DNA of 64,000 nucleotides from Isochrysis galbana (taxonomy: Eukaryota; Haptophyta; Isochrysidales; Isochrysidaceae), in assembly GCA_018136815.1 (NCBI GenBank), contig CM030933.1, positions 5,534,282 to 5,598,281 of the forward strand. The letters are read 5' to 3'. Made by a program: the position numbers and the translations under genes. Below the pieces are notes generated by a model that worked only from the letters and a program-made list of their open reading frames with translations, was not told the DNA's origin and did no database searches. Of the stretch, positions 1-9,831 are shown in pieces; positions within the stretch are counted from its first letter, which is position 1, and each line of letters begins with the position of its first letter.

Positions 1-1369
1 GCTCCCGCGACACCCCCTTCCCCGATTTACCCGTCATCGCCGCGGCGGCCGCCGCCGCATCTTCGACGCTCATCCCCGCCGTGGGCAGCTGGGGCCGCGC
101 GACCGTTTGCCGTTGGGACGCTTGGGGCACTGCAAGCCACTCATCCGAAACTGTTGAGGAACGGACTCCCAAGTCGCCATAGTCGGGCTTTGGCGGAGGA
201 GGTGCGTCCTTAATCCTCTTCTTCTCGGAGACACGCTCGTACTGAGCAACTAGACTGAGCTGTGCGCGCTGCCAACGGCGCACCTGCGCCATGCTCGTGA
301 CATTGGTGAAACCATCGGGAGCACGAAAGGTGCGACGGGATCCCGACCCCTCGACGGTCCAACCGGGCGGAAGCCCGTCCTCCCCGCTGTTTCCCTTGCG
401 CTTTTCGCCCGCGGCGGGCGCGGGCTCCTTTGAGGCCGCTCCCGTGCCCCCTCTACCCGCGCTCTGCATCCCGTTCGAGCCGTTCAAAGCACCACTTGGA
501 GCCTTTGACGGCTTGGGTTGAGACGCGTTCGTCCCTGCGGGCGACTTTGTCTGCCGCCCCTGGCCGCGCTTCGGAAGTTGCGAAGACGATGTCTGCGGAG
601 CAGCCGGCTCACCCCCCTGGGACACGTCGATACGGGCTCCCTCGCTCGCCACATCGCCGAAACCATCAGCGCGTTGCTGCTGCACCATGCGCTGGTACAC
701 AAAATCAAGTGTAGCGTCGTTGACATAGGCCTCGTATCCGGGAGCCAACGGCTCGCCACTTACTTCGCCGTTGGTTTGAGCGACCCCATCTCCCTGTCCT
801 TCCCGTTCGTACGCTCCTACGGGATCGGTTGTTCGCGCGATCGCGCGCCCCTGACCAATCCCTTGCCGCAACAGCATTGACTGTAGCTCTCGCAAGGGGA
901 CGTCCTCGAACTCCCCGTCGGAATACTTTACACGGAAGCCGACCAACTCCTCATACTCGACGACGACACCCGGAAAGGCACCGGCGCCCTCATAATGGCG
1001 CAGCACGGGCGCGCCGATCAGGCTGCGCGGCTCCACCGCATGTGGCACCGCCACCGCCAGCTCGGCAAGCCGGTGCTTAATCCGCAGTGTGAGCTCGACG
1101 GCGCGTCGGTCGATCTCCTCGGGCTTGAGCGCTGCCATCTCGTCGAGCCATGCGGAGTCAGGTGAGGGAAGGTTTGATCGTCGCTGCAGCGCGAGTATCA
1201 GCCGTGCGACCGTGCCTAGGTCATCGCAGCCCTGCAGCTGACTCTCCCACCTCGCACCGCACGGGTGACACAGCCGTCCCTCGATCTCTCGCAGAGCCTC
1301 GGCACACGCCCGCACGACGGCGCGCTTGTAGGCGACCGAGATGGGCGCGAGCGGATGCTTCCGCATCAT
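1..1369 (-). CDS. Chromatin-associated protein with Tudor-like and MBD-like domains (3' end cut off by window)
   Basis: The minus strand is open from an ATG at 1369 to the window edge, giving 456 codons with no stop. Residues about 10-75 are helical and vaguely resemble the WSD/WHIM segment of ISWI-partner proteins (weak). Residues about 117-157 look like a Tudor-type barrel (LIGAPVLRHYEGAG, then VGFRVKYSDGEFEDVPL), as in readers of histone tails. After a low-complexity linker, residues about 312-345 match the start of a methyl-CpG-binding domain (GLPPGWTVEGSGSRRTFRAP, then DGFTN). A nuclear reader of chromatin or methylated DNA is inferred. A C/T tract (coding strand) lies just upstream of the ATG. 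The sequence before the ATG reads like CAGCAGCCAGG after pyrimidines, so an upstream exon with an acceptor near 1378 cannot be excluded. Confidence 0.72.
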   Translation of the reverse strand, partial: MMRKHPLAPISVAYKRAVVRACAEALREIEGRLCHPCGARWESQLQGCDDLGTVARLILALQRRSNLPSPDSAWLDEMAALKPEEIDRRAVELTLRIKHRLAELAVAVPHAVEPRSLIGAPVLRHYEGAGAFPGVVVEYEELVGFRVKYSDGEFEDVPLRELQSMLLRQGIGQGRAIARTTDPVGAYEREGQGDGVAQTNGEVSGEPLAPGYEAYVNDATLDFVYQRMVQQQRADGFGDVASEGARIDVSQGGEPAAPQTSSSQLPKRGQGRQTKSPAGTNASQPKPSKAPSGALNGSNGMQSAGRGGTGAASKEPAPAAGEKRKGNSGEDGLPPGWTVEGSGSRRTFRAPDGFTNVTSMAQVRRWQRAQLSLVAQYERVSEKKRIKDAPPPPKPDYGDLGVRSSTVSDEWLAVPQASQRQTVARPQLPTAGMSVEDAAAAAAAMTGKSGKGVSRE

Positions 1370-1380
1370 CCTGGCTGCTG

Positions 1381-1796
1381 GGGAGGGGGGGGAGAGGGAG
1401 GAAGGGCGGGGGGGGGGAGGAGGGGCCGGAAGGGGGGGGGCCCCTCCTCTCTCTCTTCCCGCCCTAACCGGCGCTCTGGCGCGCCACCGCGCCGCGCGCG
1501 TCCACTCACACCTCTCCGCGCGGCTCTCTCCTCTCTTCATGCCCTTCTCCCCTCTGTCACCTCTCGCCTCCCTGCGCGCTGGGAGAGGGAAGAAGGGGGT
1601 GGCCCTTCCCGCTGCACTTCTCTCTTCAGAGGCGGCTCTTCTCTGCTTTCAGGGGCCTCTCGTGGGCCCGCTGCCCTCCCCTTCCGCCCCCCCTCCCCCC
1701 CCCCTTTCTCAGAGCCGCCCCTTCCCTGCGAGCGCGGGAGAGGACCCCCCCCCCCCCCCCCCCCCCCTCCCCTCGCCCCCGAGTCATGGAGAGTAC
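1381..1796 (-). promoter_or_regulatory. Pyrimidine-rich 5' region of the chromatin gene
   Basis: On the gene's strand this stretch is largely C and T, including a near-pure run opposite 1381-1450. On the plus strand there is a C run at about 1746-1767. ORFs on the plus strand here are low-complexity artefacts. It could be a promoter, 5' UTR or intron. Confidence 0.35.
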
Positions 1797-1880
1797 CCTA
1801 TTTTTAGTCTGTATCCCTGGGTTTCTTTACCTGGGTCTCGTTGCATGCCGCAGTCACTCTGCATGCCCTGCCGCCGTGAA

Positions 1881-2078
1881 CACACCCTACATGTGAAACA
1901 CAGGAACAGTGTTTTTTTTCGGAGGCCCAAAACATATGTTTTTCGCTGTTTTATTTCGGGCGGCCCCCCTACCCCGCACATCTGTTTTTTACACCGTTTT
2001 TTTTTTGACGGCAAAAAACATAACATACTGTTTTTGCTGTTTTATTTCTAAGTTTGGCTGTGTTTCACATGTGTAGGG
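1881..2078. repeat. Foldback (MITE-like) element
   Basis: The left arm (1885-1903, CCTACATGTGAAACACAG) is repeated in inverse at 2058-2078 (CTGTGTTTCACATGTGTAGG) with a 2-bp indel. The interior is T-rich and holds a direct repeat of TGTTTTATTTC near 1948 and 2036. No ORF is convincing. A small non-autonomous DNA element or cruciform-forming repeat is inferred. Confidence 0.5.
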
Positions 2079-2344
2079 AACACACCTGAACACCTGAACA
2101 CATGAAGAGCGTGAGAGTGTGACTGTGTCGGACGAGATGGGGTGTGGCTGTGAACAGTGGAAATGATGAGCAGGATTGAGACGTAGATGTAGGATAAAAA
2201 AACTCTCGAAGCCTGAAGCTTGAAGTTGAAGATCTGAGATCTGAAGATGCAAGATGCCCTAGCTATTGCTACTTCTACTTCTACTTGTTACTCGCTACTC
2301 GTTTACTCGCTACTCCTACTCGCTTCTCGCTACTCGTACTAGCC

Positions 2345-2640
2345 CTAGTTGGGAAATACAGAACCGGGGAACAGAAATACAGAAAATACAGTTTTGTCGA
2401 ACACGCGATGACTACAGGCTACAGGCTCATAGGCAGAGGGCCGTTCGATCGAGCCGGCAGCTGACGCGGTCGTGAAAGGGTCGTTGATTGTTGCTTGCGG
2501 GAAGATGTCTGACAGATCATAGTAAGAGTCGGGTCTGAGAGTGTCTGCCATCGGGCGCTACGAGCGATGAGGTAGACCGGAGGTCGGAGGATTGCGACGC
2601 GTCGACGCGTGGCGTCGGAGAGTAGAGACGGGGCTAGCTA
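2345..2640 (-). repeat. Dispersed repeat with short ORF, copy 1 (MADT... ORF at 2551-2345)
   Basis: The minus strand from 2640 down to about 2395 matches 46085-46325 on the plus strand, including leader sequence (TACTCTCCGACGCCA) before the ATG. The ATG at 2551 opens a 68-codon ORF whose core (LSDIFPQATINDP) is the same in the second copy. Conserved reading frame plus conserved leader suggests the 5' end of a mobile element or a duplicated gene start. I do not recognise the protein. Confidence 0.5.
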
Positions 2641-3795
2641 GCGAGCTAGTGGGAGAGAGGGAGAGTGAGAATGAGAGCTTCTTAGGTCCGAGGTAGACAC
2701 GGGAGACTACAACGAATGGACTCAAAAAGTTCGAGGACATAGAGCCACACAAACACACAAACTAAACCAACCAGGGCGAAAACTAACCACACCTGGACGG
2801 ACGGCCAGGCGTCGGCACCAGGGCAACTTAGCAACGCGCAGACATGCGACAGAGGGGTCGGCACAATGAGGGCAGACCTCGCTGGGGAGCTACGACCGAT
2901 GGACGAGAGAAGACGAAAGACGGTCATGGAACATTTGATGACATCGAGAGAAAGTAAGAGAAGAGGCGGAACACCAATCGAAGAGACCTTAAGGCTTAAA
3001 ATAACCAACAGGTGAGAAGTAAAAGTCTGTCATCGTATGGAATACGACAAGTTTGTATTTGTATTATGTATTTGGCCTCCGGCGCCACAAGTACAGGCCA
3101 AATACAGATACCAGTGGCGGTGGGGTGATATATATATTATAATACTGCTACTGTATATGAATATGAATAGGGCGGTCAAACGGCTATTTTAACTTCTAAG
3201 GGTGAAAATTGACCAAGTCGTGATTGAGGATTCATCACGAGATTTTTGGATATGGATATGGTGACCAGATAGGTGTAACTAGCACACATATCCTGTGCCT
3301 GTGCCCTCTGGCCTTTGGGCCTCAGACCCCCCACGGTCCACGGTAGCCCTCACAGCCACAGCGTGATTCGCGTGATGGCGAGCGCGCACGACGGAGTTGA
3401 GAGTTGATATTCGTGTAGCGAGCATGAGCGAGGGCGAGCGAGGATGTATTGGTCTAATAGTTCAGTGTTGAGAATGCGGAACGAGGACGGGAGTGGGACG
3501 AGAACGAGGAACGAGGGATGAGAGGCTACCAAGACCGACCCAATGAGAAGCTGCCCAACGACAACGACAGACACACCATTCTCAACAGTAACATATCTTC
3601 CCCTCCAACCCTCCAAGGGGTGTCACGCAACCGCCGTGCACCGGCGCAGTGTTCGGGGATTTTTTTATTTCAACAGTGTATTTCTGAGTAGCATCATCAG
3701 CATTTGCAGATGCTCGCCCTCTACTCTCATGGCCGGCAGCTCAACCCGCAGTGCTCAACACTCTTTCGGCATACTCACCTGAGCAATCACCACAA
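2641..3795. other. Intergenic, no gene recognised
   Basis: AT-richer sequence with short tandem TA stretches near 3128-3145. The ORFs here (for example 2682-3008 and 3350-3616 on the minus strand) resemble no family. It holds the 3' flank of the oxygenase gene that ends at 3796. Confidence 0.5.
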
Positions 3796-4965
3796 CTAAG
3801 CCGGAGGCCGCGCCAGCAAGCCGCGGTTGACCTCCAAGTCGAATGGCTCCCCAAAGTCGGCCTGCTGGAGGAAGCGGGCCTGGTTATTTACATGCCAATC
3901 GTCCGAGCGTCCGCTTGAGAAGTCAGAGATTTGGATCTCCGAGCCATAATCAGCAAAGTCGCCCGCAAAACGCTGGGCGCGAAAGTAGCCCCAGGAGCAA
4001 GGCGAGTATTGCGGAGACTCTCCGAGCTCGGCGGAGGGCGCGACACTCGTCTGATAGCCCGGGTTGTAGAAGAATGGCGCCGAATACCGCTCCTTTTCCG
4101 GATGCGTCAGCACACGATGCTCGGGAGCGTAGTAGCGGTCGTTCGACCAGATCTGAGCCATGTCGCCGGTGTTGATTGTGAGTGCACCAGGCACGGGGAC
4201 AACAGTCACCCACGCATCATCCGTCCTCCGACGTACTTGCAGCGAGTGGCAGTCTTCGTCCTGGGCTAGCACGGTGAGAAACCCCGCATCCTTGTGAGGA
4301 GAGATGCCGAGCGGCGGTGGCCCGTCAGATTGGCCAAGATCCTTGCAGACTGGGTAATAATTCATCCTAAGGTATGAGGTGTGCGTGTCACGCAGCTGTT
4401 TCGAGAAGTAGTCCTGCGGCAGGCCGAGACCCAAAGCCATGATGAGAGCCAAGCGCTCCGAGATGCGCGTTGATGCCTCAAAATACTCGACTATCGTTGG
4501 TCGGAAATCAGGCAAGAGCCTGGGGGGCGGGAGTCTGTTGTAGCCGTCGAGGTTTGCATTCGAGGGGTGGTCGTCTGGGACGGCCCACGATCGCGAAGCG
4601 GGCATGCCAATGTCGAGGCCTTGCTTCCAGTCGCGTCGCTGCTTCGTCAGCTCGTCGTCGTACCACCCGCGGGCGTTGCCGCCGTCGCGCTTGATTTGCC
4701 GCTTCACCCCCATGTCGAGCGCAAAGAAGGCCCGCATCTGGGATTCGAAGCGCGCTCGCAGTCCTGAGTCGAGCCCGTGGTTGACAACTTGGAAGAAGCC
4801 CCATCCCTCGCACGCGCTCGCCATCTCGCGCACCAGCGCGGCGGGTGGCTCACCCAGCAAAGCGGGCCGGAGGTCGATCACCGGCACTTCGCCGAGCGAT
4901 GAGGCGCTCGAGGAGAAGGCGCGTGCCGTGCAGCGCGAGACGAGCGAGGCACCACGCGAGGCCAT
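3796..4965 (-). CDS. 2-oxoglutarate/Fe(II)-dependent oxygenase, isopenicillin-N-synthase-like
   Basis: Single exon, 389 aa, ATG at 4965. The N-terminal DIOX_N-type region (about 25-150, VPVIDLRPALL, GWGFFQVVNHGLD) is followed by the double-stranded beta-helix core. Iron ligands are H224 and D226 in SPHKDAGFLTVL and H283 in PEHRVL; R293-x-S295 (RYSAPFF) is the usual 2-oxoglutarate clamp. The family couples oxidative decarboxylation of 2-oxoglutarate to hydroxylation, desaturation or ring closure. The substrate cannot be read from sequence. The first about 20 residues are basic and Ser/Ala-rich (RCTARAFSSSASS), which suggests a mitochondrial presequence. A C-terminal tail of about 60 residues follows the core. 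It is transcribed divergently from the plastid protein at 5451. Confidence 0.9.
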   Translation of the reverse strand: MASRGASLVSRCTARAFSSSASSLGEVPVIDLRPALLGEPPAALVREMASACEGWGFFQVVNHGLDSGLRARFESQMRAFFALDMGVKRQIKRDGGNARGWYDDELTKQRRDWKQGLDIGMPASRSWAVPDDHPSNANLDGYNRLPPPRLLPDFRPTIVEYFEASTRISERLALIMALGLGLPQDYFSKQLRDTHTSYLRMNYYPVCKDLGQSDGPPPLGISPHKDAGFLTVLAQDEDCHSLQVRRRTDDAWVTVVPVPGALTINTGDMAQIWSNDRYYAPEHRVLTHPEKERYSAPFFYNPGYQTSVAPSAELGESPQYSPCSWGYFRAQRFAGDFADYGSEIQISDFSSGRSDDWHVNNQARFLQQADFGEPFDLEVNRGLLARPPA

Positions 4966-5450
4966 CGGGAAGGGGGCGGCGCGAGAGCCTCAAGCGAGGC
5001 CTACACTCGAAGTGAGACCGCGCTGCCGACGAGGGGAGGCAGCGAGAGCGGAGAGACGATGTGTGTGATGAGAGGAGGAGATAGGAGGAGAGGAGAGGAG
5101 AGGGGGGTGGGAGAGAGGGGAGCGCTGCGGGAGTGAGGAGGGGGAGTCCGCCGAGACGGAAGGGAAGCGAGGGGAGGGGGGTACGTCGACGTTTCTCTAC
5201 AAGAAAATCTCCTCTCCTCCCCCCCCTTCATCTCCTCGTCGGCCTCTTGACCTCCCCCCCCCCCCCCCCCCCCCCCCCCCCCAGCCCACTAGGGCCGCCC
5301 TGCCCCCCCCCTTCCCCCCCCCGCCCCCCGGGGGCGCGATCCTCATCTTCTTTATTCATGTGATACGGGTGCACATCCATATAAAAACGATCTCCCCCAC
5401 CCCACGCCCACCCTCCTCTCCTCTCCTCCCCCCTCCTCCCCTCTCCCCCA
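4966..5450. promoter_or_regulatory. Divergent promoter region with strand-switching purine/pyrimidine tracts
   Basis: This 485-bp gap separates two genes read outward. Its left half is purine-rich on the plus strand (GAGAGGAGAGG near 5086) and its right half is C/T-rich with C runs at about 5255-5282. Each gene therefore has pyrimidines on its own coding strand before its ATG. No TATA box is evident. Confidence 0.45.
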
Positions 5451-7148
5451 ATGCGCGCTTGTGCACTTGCGCTCGGCGCCCTCGCGTGCGCCTCAGCCCT
5501 CCGCGCCACTGCCCCACGCCTCCTCCTCCCTCCCGGCCCTCTGCCCGAGGGCTCCTCGCCGCTAAGGCCTCTTGGGCGCGAGGGATCGCTTCAGGGCACT
5601 GGAGGCGACTTTGGGGACAGGCAGATGAAAGACATCAACAAGGCGGGGCCAAGCGAGGCGAGGCAGAAGGCAGTGCAGGACACCATCGCGAGGCTTAGGG
5701 AGAGGGGGAAGCTCGGCACATCCTCCATCATGGAGGAGTCGATGGCAGAGCTCGGAGTGAGCAGGAGGCCAACGAAGCCACCGCCGCCACCGCCGCCACT
5801 ACCAGAACTGGAGCGCAAGGGGCCACCGCCACTCGCGCCGGCTGCTTCCTCGCCGATGGACGTCGCAGAGGTGGCCGAGCAGACCACCACGCAGCTGGCT
5901 GATGTGGCGCCCACGATGGTGGAGCTGATTGCTTCAGCGCGCACCAACGCCTCACAGCCACAGCGCACCACAGGCATTGGAGGGGCCTGGACACCGTCAA
6001 ATACCACGGAGGCCAAGACGCACAGGCCCAAGGTTGGGAGCTGGGGCATGTTCGAGCGGCCTGCAGATATATCCAAGGCCTATGGCGGCGGCAAGCGGGT
6101 CGGCATCGGTGGCTATAAGGAGGACGAGGAGACACGAGCTAGGAAACGGGCCGAAACGGACGCGCTGCTACAAAAGTATCGGCAATCGCAAGGCTCCGAC
6201 CTCAAGCTTGAGCAGGAGCATGCCGCGGAGATCGCGGCTGCCCGGGAGGGAGCTCGCCAGCTGATGCGCTACGGCGACCGGCGGGCAGCGATTGCGCAGC
6301 TGGAGGCGGTGCAGGATTGGTGCACCTACAAGACCGAGTTGGGAGGCGGCGCCCTCCTCGAGCTTGGGATTGCCCTCGACGCTGATGGCCGACGATCCGA
6401 CGCTAAGGAGCTCTTTGTGCGCCTGCAGCGTTCCGACGACAAAATGACGCGCAAGACGGCGCAGCAGATGCTCTTCCAAGAGGAGGCTGCCAGCTTCTTG
6501 AAGGTCGACGAGACAGACGCAGCAGCTGAATATGCCAAGCTCGCAAGGCCAACCCTCGTTGCAGCGCGCCAGTTCCGCACTTATTCCACCACGGATGCCT
6601 ATTTCACGTCGTCTCGACGGCCGCCCGTCGACTCATTGTCTGAGGCACGGATGGTTTTGCGCTCGTGCGCCGTCCGCCGCGACACGGCTGGCGCGCCGGA
6701 ACGCATCGGCCAGGCGATAGAATACCTGCGCACGCTCCCGAGCATGCAACGAGCACCAGCTTCTGCAAGCGAGGCAGCCTCGACCATTAGGGGTGAGTGG
6801 CTTCTCGGCCTAACGGCCGACGCTGACGGGAAGCCCACCATCGCGCCGGCGGAGGCGCAGATGACCTTCACCGCCGACGGCCGGTTTGAGCGCGCCATGG
6901 CGTCGGGACTCCTCGGTGCTATAGCGCTGACCACCGGCTCTTATGTGGTGAGGGAGAGCTCTAGCAAAAGTGGCTCCATCCTCGTGGATACTCGGGGCGA
7001 GAGCTGCCGGGCCGGGCCACTGCCGCTTCCGGCAGAGAGTGGCACGGAAGGGGTATTATATTTGGACAATGTCATGCTCATCTTGCAAAGACCCGACCGA
7101 TGCTTGGTCTTGGTGCGGCCGATGATAACAGACAGCTCACGAGATTAG
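5451..7148 (+). CDS. Predicted plastid-targeted protein with TPR-like and C-terminal lipocalin/fibrillin-like regions
   Basis: Single exon, 565 aa. A signal peptide (MRACALALGALACASA, cleavage after residue 16) is followed by a basic Pro/Leu-rich stretch, as in bipartite presequences of secondary plastids. A proline tract lies at about 110-118. The motif FERPADISKAYGGG (about 211) followed by a TPR-like helical region (262-345, GALLELGIALDADGRRSDAK) resembles a conserved family of chloroplast TPR proteins. From about 443 to the end, short strands (GEWLLGLTADADG, TFTADGRFE, YLDNVMLILQ) look like a lipocalin/plastid-lipid-associated barrel. A plastid or thylakoid assembly or lipid-handling role is inferred; no enzyme motif is visible. 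Confidence 0.75.
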   Translation: MRACALALGALACASALRATAPRLLLPPGPLPEGSSPLRPLGREGSLQGTGGDFGDRQMKDINKAGPSEARQKAVQDTIARLRERGKLGTSSIMEESMAELGVSRRPTKPPPPPPPLPELERKGPPPLAPAASSPMDVAEVAEQTTTQLADVAPTMVELIASARTNASQPQRTTGIGGAWTPSNTTEAKTHRPKVGSWGMFERPADISKAYGGGKRVGIGGYKEDEETRARKRAETDALLQKYRQSQGSDLKLEQEHAAEIAAAREGARQLMRYGDRRAAIAQLEAVQDWCTYKTELGGGALLELGIALDADGRRSDAKELFVRLQRSDDKMTRKTAQQMLFQEEAASFLKVDETDAAAEYAKLARPTLVAARQFRTYSTTDAYFTSSRRPPVDSLSEARMVLRSCAVRRDTAGAPERIGQAIEYLRTLPSMQRAPASASEAASTIRGEWLLGLTADADGKPTIAPAEAQMTFTADGRFERAMASGLLGAIALTTGSYVVRESSSKSGSILVDTRGESCRAGPLPLPAESGTEGVLYLDNVMLILQRPDRCLVLVRPMITDSSRD

Positions 7149-8050
7149 ATGACTTTATTTCTCGGTGCGCGCTCTCGCACGACCCTGGCACAGTCACCCG
7201 TACCTGAGCTTGCTCTGCTCCACGATTGCCGCTCTTGCTTGAGAATTGAGCGCGTACGTGAGCAGGTACGCATGTACAAGCGTGCAAACACCCATTGTAC
7301 ACACATCTCATGTGCTGAAAGTGATGAGAGAATTGCTTCCCTGTTGGCATGATCTGGCCTCGCCATCCATGATTCAACATTTTTCTAACCCAGCTCTCTG
7401 ATTCATCATGTGGTGTCCGTTGTCGCAATTCACTGTTTCCGTGGACCGATGGGATCCAACAAGGCGACACTCCCGATGTTAAAAGCCCTCCGCTCACTCG
7501 CTGCCGCTCCCCATAGTCGCAGGAGCAATGTCCTCTATGAGACCTTTGGTGGCGACCAGCGACACCAAGTCTGCTCGGTAATTTGCCTTTCAGCCCACTG
7601 GGCTCGTTCAGTTCGGCTGAGCTCATAAGTCCAGCTGGGCCCGTCTCGAGCCACGTACTAGCTTTCGTTTTGAGTCGGTCAACGATGGTAGCCACCTTTT
7701 TACAAACCTGTCGTGAGCACGTTCATCTTACATTCCCTCGCCAGGCCGTGGACAAAGACTCGGACGATGCGTTGGATTGGACCGAGGCAGCACTGCCGCG
7801 CCACGAGCAAGAATCACGCATTCATCCCATACGTATTTATTCTCCGTTCTCGCTTTTGTATTTTTGCGTTTGATTGGACCATAGGGCGCGAGAGCAGCGA
7901 GAGAGTCAAGCCAGCTAGCCTAGCTCCACCTCCACCTAGGTGGGAGCCCCATATTGCCGGGAGCCCGCAGCGCGCTTGCCCCGGCGCGGCGGTCCGAGGG
8001 AGTGGTATCGCGCTACGCCATGACAAGAGCTGATTAAAAGATACCCAGAG
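7149..8050. other. Intergenic, no gene recognised
   Basis: 3' flank of the plastid protein. The longest ORF (7078-7695, minus strand) overlaps the end of that gene, is not conserved-looking and has no motif I know. Confidence 0.45.
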
Positions 8051-8057
8051 GGGCACT

Positions 8058-8115
8058 ACTAGCCCGGTCACTCACTAGGGGGTTGTGGAGGGCACCATCT
8101 GTAATGGGCAAGCGA
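8058..8115 (+). repeat. Terminal fragment of dispersed element family E
   Basis: The sequence TAGCCCGGTCACTCACTAGG followed by GGAGGGCACCA and a run like AATGGGCAAGCGAAGG matches the ends of the longer copies at 30620-30942 and 63175-63435. Only about 55 bp is kept here. Confidence 0.5.
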
Positions 8116-8147
8116 AGGCCTTTATAATAATAATGAAACATCTGTGT

Positions 8148-8460
8148 GCGTTAGTACCAGTACCACTACTCCCACTAGCCACTAGTAGTGGCGCCATTAG
8201 CCTGGTACTACGACGGTACTATCACGACACCCCTCAGCGCACCTGCCCGTACGCCTTGGCGTGTGCTAATGCCACATACACATATGCACCCCTTCAAGTC
8301 CCCCCTCGCAGGCCCCCGGCTCCCATTATAACTCCCCACAAGTTACAATGACAATGAGGGAAAACCCAGTGACCAGTGAGCCAGTGAGGCGCGGACCGAC
8401 CTACGTCGGGCGACTCACCAGGGAAAAGCACCGGGGGGGGGGGGGGGAGGAACCCTTGGA
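8148..8460 (-). mobile_element. 5'-truncated copy of the non-autonomous retroelement found at 14946-15882
   Basis: It matches 14960-15210 over about 250 bp (shared blocks include CTCAGCGCACTTGCCCGTAC-like and GCAGGCCCCCGGCTCCCATT). Read on the minus strand its 3' end is AT-rich (TCATTATTATTATAAA), like the 3' end of the intact copy, and homology stops at a poly-C/G tract near 8450. No ORF. Confidence 0.6.
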
Positions 8461-9195
8461 CACCCCGGAGGGGTGGAAAATAGTGGTTAACAAGCGTGAG
8501 TGACCGGCCTAGCACACTACTATTGACGGTATCAATATCGAACCCAACAAGAGCCATCTTGTGACGGTCTCTTAAGAGGCCATGATGATGCTTGCGGCCG
8601 CCCAGCAAGGCCCGACATTTCGCTCGTCAAGAGGCTGCAACCTCAGGTTTGTTTGTTTTTTGACAAATGCGCCCCCATGAAGTGAAAAAAAAGGGAACCT
8701 CAAGTTGCACCCTCTCATCACTAGCGCACCACGCACCCTATCTTGGATTAAGCCTCTCTCTCTCTGCTTAGCTGCTTCCTCTCTCTCGCTCTTCCTACCC
8801 CGCGGCCCCCATCCAAAAACCCCATCCAGGGGTTAAGAGGCAGGATGTAGGGGGAGGCAGAGCGTGGCTGCGAGGTAGAACGCATGGCCGGTGGGTGGCG
8901 AGAAGCGGTTAAGAAGTTTTTATTAAAACCGTAGAATCCGGGCTGTGTGCTGTGTGGTGTGGGGGATGTGGAGGTTAGGCGAACGCATGCGCGAGAGTAG
9001 TGGGTCCAAGGATGCGTGCGCGGCGAGAATGGTGGAAAGTTTACTTCTGTACTCTCCTCAGAGCATGTGCATCTACACAAGGTAACGCAGGCAGAGTTGA
9101 GATGTAAGAGTACGAGTCTACTTGCTACTTGTAAGAGCGAATGCTAGCAAGGGCCTAGGCCAAGGCTTCTTTAGGCCGTAGCTACTTGCTTGCAT
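8461..9195. other. Intergenic, no gene recognised
   Basis: Mixed-composition sequence with a CT run at 8755-8790. No ORF has recognisable features. It includes the 3' flank of the lumen protein gene. Confidence 0.45.
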
Positions 9196-9831
9196 TCATG
9201 CTTCAGCAAACTCGACCAGGAATTTACCGATTGAGATCACGGCTCGGGCTGCCGGAGACGCGTCTCGTGCCTTGCAAGCTGCTCCCAATCCCGCTGCAGC
9301 TTTCCGAATGGCCTTCACACGCTCCACCTGCTTCTTGTCGCCGGCCGCATTGCCATCAAGAAAGTCACACATGTCCTTCAACTGCTGGGAGCTGGCTGCG
9401 AGCCCGTCGTAATCGGACGAAGTCGCCAGTGAGATCAGTCTGCGCACGTCCTTCAAGTACGGCTGGAAGGCGAGTCTGGCGTCGCCGTATTCGATCTGTT
9501 CATCAAGGTCCGAGGCCACTTTCTCCAGCTGGAGTGAGTCGTAGGCTGTGAGGAGCTTCTTGGGCTCAAGACAGACGTCCTCCCGGCCAAGGGCCACAAC
9601 TTCACACGTCTCCGCCATCCTGCCAGTCGGACGAATTGGTGATGGCAGCAGTGCCGGCATCTTCTGGTTTGCTCCCTCTCCATAATCAGCGAGCACCGGG
9701 CGATGGAGCACCGCAAGGGCCGACGCGCCGAGCGCAGCCGCCACGGCTCGCCGAGTGGCGAGCAGAGCGGCGGGCCTTAGAGCGACGGTACACCCCGTCA
9801 TCAGCACGGCGAGCGTGCCCATCAGACGCAT
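9196..9831 (-). CDS. Predicted thylakoid-lumen protein (PsbQ-like helical protein possible)
   Basis: Single exon, 211 aa. The N terminus shows tripartite targeting: a hydrophobic signal peptide (LMGTLAVLMTGCTVALR), a short transit-like stretch, then twin arginines R27-R28 and a second hydrophobic segment ending P-V-L-A48 before DYGEGANQK. This is a Tat-type lumen signal. The mature part (about 163 aa) is predicted mostly helical (LEPKKLLTAYDSLQLEKVA, DYDGLAASSQQLKDMCDFL) with few cysteines, which would fit a four-helix PSII extrinsic subunit of the PsbQ kind, but no signature residue proves it. It would act in or near photosystem II if so. It lies divergent to the PH-domain gene. Confidence 0.7.
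   Translation of the reverse strand: MRLMGTLAVLMTGCTVALRPAALLATRRAVAAALGASALAVLHRPVLADYGEGANQKMPALLPSPIRPTGRMAETCEVVALGREDVCLEPKKLLTAYDSLQLEKVASDLDEQIEYGDARLAFQPYLKDVRRLISLATSSDYDGLAASSQQLKDMCDFLDGNAAGDKKQVERVKAIRKAAAGLGAACKARDASPAARAVISIGKFLVEFAEA

Noticed and set aside
1265-2051. Plus-strand ORFs of 180-236 codons
   Set aside because: Composed of Pro/Ser/Arg/Gly runs from C- and G-tracts opposite the 5' region of a real minus-strand gene.
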